Of a stretch of 10,257 bases of DNA, positions 6,707 to 10,257 are shown piece by piece (position 1 is the stretch's first letter; each line of letters begins with the position of its first letter). The position numbers and the translations under genes were made by a program. The stretch covers positions 1 to 10,257 of the forward strand of contig JAPPEF010000213.1 in NCBI GenBank assembly GCA_028875335.1, given 5' to 3'. The notes under the pieces were generated by a model that worked only from the letters and a program-made list of their open reading frames with translations, was not told the origin of the DNA and made no database searches. The stretch comes from Gemmatimonadota bacterium (GTDB taxonomy: Bacteria > Latescibacterota > UBA2968 > UBA8231).

Positions 6707-7699
6707 ATGCGCCTACTCATCCTAATCCTCGTCACGGCACAGCTAGCTGCGGCCGACGCGCCCGACCGGCGGCGACCTGTGGCTACCTACTCCATCGTCG
6801 CCCGCGATTCCCTCAGTGGCCAGCTCGGCGTCGCCGTCCAGTCCCACTGGTTTTCCGTGGGTCCCATCGTTCCGTGGGCTCGTCCCGGCGTCGGCGCAGT
6901 GGCCACTCAATCTCTTGTTGATCCGGCCTACGGTCCGCTTGGCCTCGAATTGATGGCGATGGGCAAGACGGCTCAGGCGTCGCTCACCGCTCTGCTCGCG
7001 GGGGATGCCGACGCTGCTGTGCGACAAGTAGCCATGGTCGATGCCGAGGGGAACGTGGCCGTCCACACAGGTGAGCGGGCTATTGCCGCTGCTGGTCACC
7101 AGACCGGTGCCCAGTACAGCGTTCAGGCGAATCTGATGGACCAAGACAGCGTGTGGCCGGCTATGGCGCACGCCTATGAAAATGCCGAGGGCGATCTGGC
7201 GGAGCGGCTGCTCGTGGCTCTAGAAGTCGCTGAGGCCGAGGGCGGGGACCTGCGCGGCCGACAGTCGGCGGCCATCCTCGTAGTCTCCGCCGAGGATACG
7301 GGTCGGCCGTGGGTTGACCGCGTGTTCGACCTGCGCGTGGAAGACCATCCCGAGCCGGTGGAGGAACTGCGCCGCTTAGTGCGTTTGGCGCGGGCCTACC
7401 ACAAGCTCAACGAGGGCGACGAGTGGGTGACCGCAGGAGACATGGAGGCGGCTATGGATGCCTACCGCGCCGCGACTGAACTGGTGCCCGATGCGGCAAC
7501 AGGCGGCGAGGCTCCGTTTTGGGTGGGAGTGACCTTGGCTTCTGAGGGCCGCGAGGAGGAAGCTGTGCCCTACTTGCAACGGGCGCAGGCACAGTACGAC
7601 CGCTGGGCCGACTTACTGCGGCGTTTGCCGGCCTCTGGTCTGCTGCCAGCCGACGATGCGCTCATAGATCGCCTTACTGCTGCTATGATCGGCGAGTGA
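6707..7699 (+). CDS. DUF1028 family protein, exported, with helical C-terminal region
   Basis: The 330-residue protein begins with a signal peptide (hydrophobic 3-15, likely cleavage near Ala16-Ala18), so it is probably periplasmic or secreted. Residues 25-200 are DUF1028, a family with an Ntn-hydrolase-like fold and no established reaction. Its hallmarks are present: TYSIVARD (27-34), GQLGVAVQSHW, VGAVATQS, the TG block near 121, and GGDLRGRQSAAILV (179-192). The usual GN near 141 reads AN. If this is a true Ntn hydrolase, Thr27 or Ser29 would be nucleophile candidates; that is speculation. Residues 215-330 are helical and TPR-like (GDMEAAMDAYRAATELVPD at 244-262, a second unit at about 267-298). 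This extension replaces the peptidoglycan-binding tail that some members carry. The start has AGGAGA 4 nt upstream. It is the middle gene of the operon, 18 bp before the next. Confidence 0.92.
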   Translation: MRLLILILVTAQLAAADAPDRRRPVATYSIVARDSLSGQLGVAVQSHWFSVGPIVPWARPGVGAVATQSLVDPAYGPLGLELMAMGKTAQASLTALLAGDADAAVRQVAMVDAEGNVAVHTGERAIAAAGHQTGAQYSVQANLMDQDSVWPAMAHAYENAEGDLAERLLVALEVAEAEGGDLRGRQSAAILVVSAEDTGRPWVDRVFDLRVEDHPEPVEELRRLVRLARAYHKLNEGDEWVTAGDMEAAMDAYRAATELVPDAATGGEAPFWVGVTLASEGREEEAVPYLQRAQAQYDRWADLLRRLPASGLLPADDALIDRLTAAMIGE

Positions 7700-7717
7700 A
7701 GATTTTGGATATATAAA

Positions 7718-8698
7718 ATGGCGGATACATTTCTCAACGAATTAGCTTGGCAGCGGTCGTTTCAGCCCGCGCTCTCGACCATGACGACAGGGCAGACTTG
7801 GTGCCGAGTGACGCTCTACAATCCCACGGTGATCAAGGTCGATGGCCGGTACGAGATGTGGTATCTGGGCAACAGCAGTGCCACGCGCAACAACGACATG
7901 GATCTGGGCTATGCCGAATCGGAGGATGGCTTACACTGGACGGCCTTTCCCGACAATCCCATTCTGCGCACGGGCGAAACCCCCGTGGGCCAAGCGTGGC
8001 AGACACCGCACGTCCTCTTTGATGCCGATGAAGGCCTGTACAAGATGTGGTTCGTGATGAGCCAGCGCCTCGGCACCACGAGTAAAGGCCCTCTTATGCG
8101 GCAGATGCTTGGTTATGCTACTAGTCTGGATGGTCGACATTGGGAAGTCCACCCCGAGCCGCTCTACCCGAGCGGTCGTCGCCCCTGTGTGCTCAAGGAT
8201 GGCCCGGGCCGCTACCGCATGTGGATGAATTCTGCGCCAGCGGCAGACGATGATTTTCGCGCCATGGCCCGCCACATCTACCGCTTCACTTCGGAAGATG
8301 GTCTGCACTGGAGCCGCGATGCAGAACCAGCGGTCGTGGCCAATGAGACCCACAGGAGCATCGTCTATCCCTATGTCCTAGAAAACAACGGCACCTACAC
8401 CATGTGGTACGGCTGCCACATAGCGGACGGCATTTTCGAAATTTACGCCTCGACCTCGGCCGACGGCCTGCACTGGAAGCACCGTTTTGAGCGCTCGGCC
8501 TTTCCGGCCACGCGCCATCCCGACCACTTTGACGGTCGCTACACCTCAACGCCGTGCGTCCTCGCAGACGGCGACCGCTATTTGCTCTATTACTCGGCCC
8601 GCGATCGAGGCAATATCTACGGCGCGGGCGACGGCACAATACAGGTTGATCAAGACGGTATTTACCGCCACATCGGAGTCGCCGTCTGCGAAAAATAG
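7718..8698 (+). CDS. Five-bladed beta-propeller, glycoside-hydrolase-like (GH43/GH32 type)
   Basis: The 326-residue protein is built from five repeats, each with a strand such as NPTVIKVDGRYEMWYLG followed after a gap by YAxSxDGLHW. Units start near residues 35, 96, 155, 217 and 278; DGLHW-type closers are at 70-74, 139-142 (DGRHW), 194-198 and 249-253. This is the pattern of five-bladed propeller glycosidases and glycan phosphorylases (GH43, GH32, GH130 and unclassified relatives). The first blade has YNPTV, where GH43 and GH32 usually place a catalytic Asp (DP or NDPN), so a classical GH43 mechanism is doubtful. There is no signal peptide, suggesting action in the cytoplasm, unlike the exported DUF1028 protein before it. 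The start is 18 bp after that gene, with only a weak TTGGA site 8 nt upstream, which fits translational coupling or weak expression. It converges on the next gene with 15 bp between stops. Confidence 0.85.
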   Translation: MADTFLNELAWQRSFQPALSTMTTGQTWCRVTLYNPTVIKVDGRYEMWYLGNSSATRNNDMDLGYAESEDGLHWTAFPDNPILRTGETPVGQAWQTPHVLFDADEGLYKMWFVMSQRLGTTSKGPLMRQMLGYATSLDGRHWEVHPEPLYPSGRRPCVLKDGPGRYRMWMNSAPAADDDFRAMARHIYRFTSEDGLHWSRDAEPAVVANETHRSIVYPYVLENNGTYTMWYGCHIADGIFEIYASTSADGLHWKHRFERSAFPATRHPDHFDGRYTSTPCVLADGDRYLLYYSARDRGNIYGAGDGTIQVDQDGIYRHIGVAVCEK

Positions 8699-8713
8699 AT
8701 GGGCGGGAATGTC

Positions 8714-9826
8714 CTAGTCGACGACAATCGAATGGATCGTGGCCGCCGCCATGGCTTCCCAGTCCACGGCGAGGCCAAGGCCCGGCCCAGCGGGCGCATA
8801 AGCATAGCCGTCGGGTTGGGCGCGGATGACGTCTTGCATTCCGTATTCGTAGGGTTCGCAGGGGACTGACTGCTCGAAATAGGAGCAGTTGTCGTGAGCC
8901 AGCATCAGGTGCAGGTTGGCGGCCGATACTAGGCTGTATCCCCACGACATGATCTCGCATTTCATGCCAGCCGCTTCGGTGAGAGCGATTACTTTGTTGG
9001 TCTGCGTGATCCCGCCCATCATGGCTGCGTCGGTGCGGGCGCGGCCCCACGCCTTTGAATGAAGGGCTTCGGCAAAGGTGTGGAGGTCCTGAAACCAGTT
9101 GCCGGACGGCAGGATGGGAATGGTTACTCGGCTGGTCAGTTCCCGGTAGCCGTCGAGGTCCGAGTCGTGCAATGGGGCCTCAAACCACGTAAATCCCATT
9201 GCTTCGAGTTCTTGGGCGACTCGCAGGGCACCGTCTCGGTCGTAGTTGTTCTCGGCGTCGAGCATGAAGGCGACGTCGTTGCTGGGGTACTGCTTTCTGA
9301 CGGCGCGGGCGAGCTCGAGATCCAGTTCGGGAATGCACCAGGTGTGGAACTTGATGGCCTTGAAGCCTTGGGCGATGAACTCCTCGGCGTTCTTCAGATA
9401 GGATTCGACATCTTCAAAGAGTGGGGTACTGGCGTAGGCGGGGATTTTGTCGCGCGCTCCACCCAATAGGCGATAGAGTGGCAGGCCCGCTACCTTGCCT
9501 GCTAGGTCCCACAAGGCGATGTCGATGGCGGCCAGCGACTGGGGGGGCAGCGGAAAGACGCGCGGCCTGATCTCGTGCCAGATGTGCTCCCGCAAAAGCG
9601 GGTCCTTGTCCAACAGGATGGGAGCTAGGTGACGTATGGATTCGGCGGTATAGCGCTCGAAGTCAAAGGAGGTCGCGTTCCAGACGCCAGCTACGCCCTC
9701 GACGCCCTCGTCTGTATAGATACGGACGACTGTGTTGGTCGAGTATTGATCCGGCAGATCGTCCGACCAAGTGAAGCGATCGACCGGCGGGGCTACGGTG
9801 CGGATTTCGACTTTGGTGATGTGCAT
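8714..9826 (-). CDS. Mandelate racemase / muconate lactonizing (enolase superfamily) protein
   Basis: This 370-residue protein has full family length: an N-terminal capping domain (1-115) and a (beta/alpha)7 barrel. Members abstract a proton next to a carboxylate, for example as sugar-acid dehydratases or racemases. Seen residues: KFH (Lys159, His161) at the first catalytic strand, metal ligands Asp190 (DAENNYD) and Glu216 (WFEAPL), Asp266 in RTDAAMMGG, and Glu318. Aligned by spacing to mandelate racemase, the third metal ligand (normally Glu) is Asn243 in PSGNWFQ, and the catalytic His of the Asp-His dyad is Met293. Function cannot be read from this, and the enzyme may be altered or inactive. 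It starts 24 bp after the upstream partial gene, with AAAGG 6 nt before the ATG, so the two likely share a transcript. A role with the sulfatase in carbohydrate-acid breakdown is only contextual. Confidence 0.92.
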   Translation of the reverse strand: MHITKVEIRTVAPPVDRFTWSDDLPDQYSTNTVVRIYTDEGVEGVAGVWNATSFDFERYTAESIRHLAPILLDKDPLLREHIWHEIRPRVFPLPPQSLAAIDIALWDLAGKVAGLPLYRLLGGARDKIPAYASTPLFEDVESYLKNAEEFIAQGFKAIKFHTWCIPELDLELARAVRKQYPSNDVAFMLDAENNYDRDGALRVAQELEAMGFTWFEAPLHDSDLDGYRELTSRVTIPILPSGNWFQDLHTFAEALHSKAWGRARTDAAMMGGITQTNKVIALTEAAGMKCEIMSWGYSLVSAANLHLMLAHDNCSYFEQSVPCEPYEYGMQDVIRAQPDGYAYAPAGPGLGLAVDWEAMAAATIHSIVVD

Positions 9827-9850
9827 GGAATACCTTTCGTGGGAACGAAT

Positions 9851-10257
9851 TTATAAGGCCGGTTCGGATGCGAGATTCTCGGGGTATATTTCAATTTGCT
9901 CTGCATACTTCTCCCGCAGTTGGTTCAGAAAAGCTTCAAAGCGTTCCTCAATGTGCTGGCCATTTGCCGATCGCACCATCTTTTCTACGGTTTGCTGAAC
10001 CTCGGGATGGGCAAAAGGTAGCAATCGGGCAGGACGTTGCTCCAGCGTGCGAAACACGATGTATCCCGGCCAGATTTTTTCGCGTGGCTGGAAATGCACC
10101 AAGAAAGGCCCGCCGACTTTTCCCACCGGGGTTTTGCGGACGGCTGCTAACACTGCCGACATAGTGTGCGGGGAGTGGACGTGTTGTTCGTCTTCCTCGC
10201 GGTGGATGTGGTAAATGTTATAGTGGAACCAAGCGTCGTGAAAGCGCGGATAACCTT
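9851..10257 (-). CDS. C-terminal part of a parvulin/SurA-like protein, truncated by window edge
   Basis: The frame stays open past the ATG at 10162 to the window edge, adding 31 residues (a His-rich stretch, with FHDAWFHYNIYHIH near its start), so that ATG is most likely internal. About 134 residues are visible. The segment TPVGKVGGPFLVHF through GYIVFRTLEQRPAR resembles the end of a parvulin-type peptidyl-prolyl isomerase domain (GEVSGPV..., GYHIIKV...). The tail, FLNQLREKYAEQIEIYPENL, resembles the helix and strand that close SurA/PrsA-like chaperones, which help fold exported proteins. No signal peptide can be seen because the N-terminus is missing. The stop is 24 bp before the enolase-superfamily gene on the same strand. 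Family assignment is moderate; a different hypothetical protein remains possible. Confidence 0.6.
   Translation of the reverse strand, partial: GYPRFHDAWFHYNIYHIHREEDEQHVHSPHTMSAVLAAVRKTPVGKVGGPFLVHFQPREKIWPGYIVFRTLEQRPARLLPFAHPEVQQTVEKMVRSANGQHIEERFEAFLNQLREKYAEQIEIYPENLASEPAL

Noticed and set aside
8286..9050. Minus-strand frame of 254 codons across the convergent junction
   Set aside because: It overlaps two well-supported genes in other frames, and its Arg/Ser-rich translation looks like a shadow.

Overview
The window reads as ordinary bacterial chromosome: dense, moderately GC-rich protein-coding DNA on both strands, with Shine-Dalgarno start sites and short intergenic gaps. Gene content includes a sulfatase, a tandem phytanoyl-CoA dioxygenase (PhyH) family protein, DUF1028, a five-bladed propeller glycosidase-like protein, an enolase-superfamily enzyme and a YfbK-type VWA lipoprotein. 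This mix resembles polysaccharide- and organosulfate-degrading, mostly uncultured phyla such as Latescibacterota or Poribacteria. That placement is inference from gene content only; no rRNA or other phylogenetic marker is present.

Layout, left to right. A sulfatase (+) enters from beyond the left edge and ends at 1121. It converges on a VWA/DUF3520 lipoprotein gene (-, 1148-2737). A 259-bp gap follows, holding a candidate ECF-sigma promoter. Next is an uncharacterised probable TIM-barrel protein (-, 2997-4340), divergent from a small HigA-like antitoxin gene (+, 4493-4810) that has no toxin beside it. Directly after the antitoxin lies what looks like the decayed 3' end of a second, divergent antitoxin (4820-4900). 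A strong ribosome-binding site, displayed in the loop of a small hairpin, then opens a three-gene operon (+): tandem PhyH protein, exported DUF1028 protein and five-bladed propeller protein (4929-8698). The operon converges on a second minus-strand unit: a parvulin-like C-terminal fragment running off the right edge, followed by a mandelate racemase/muconate lactonizing family gene (8714-9826).

Taken together the enzymes suggest uptake and catabolism of sulfated or glycosylated organic matter, but no substrate can be read from the sequence. The common thread of interest is divergence at key residues. The N-terminal PhyH half has lost both metal-binding His positions. The enolase-superfamily enzyme has Asn and Met where a third metal ligand and a catalytic His are expected. 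The sulfatase has Pro in place of the Lys of its GKWHLG motif. I saw no CRISPR array, tRNA, rRNA, insertion sequence, integrase or convincing Rho-independent terminator, and no clear evidence of a new multi-gene defence or mobile system. The best sequence-level oddities are the fossil antitoxin tail, the SD-in-loop hairpin and the altered active sites.
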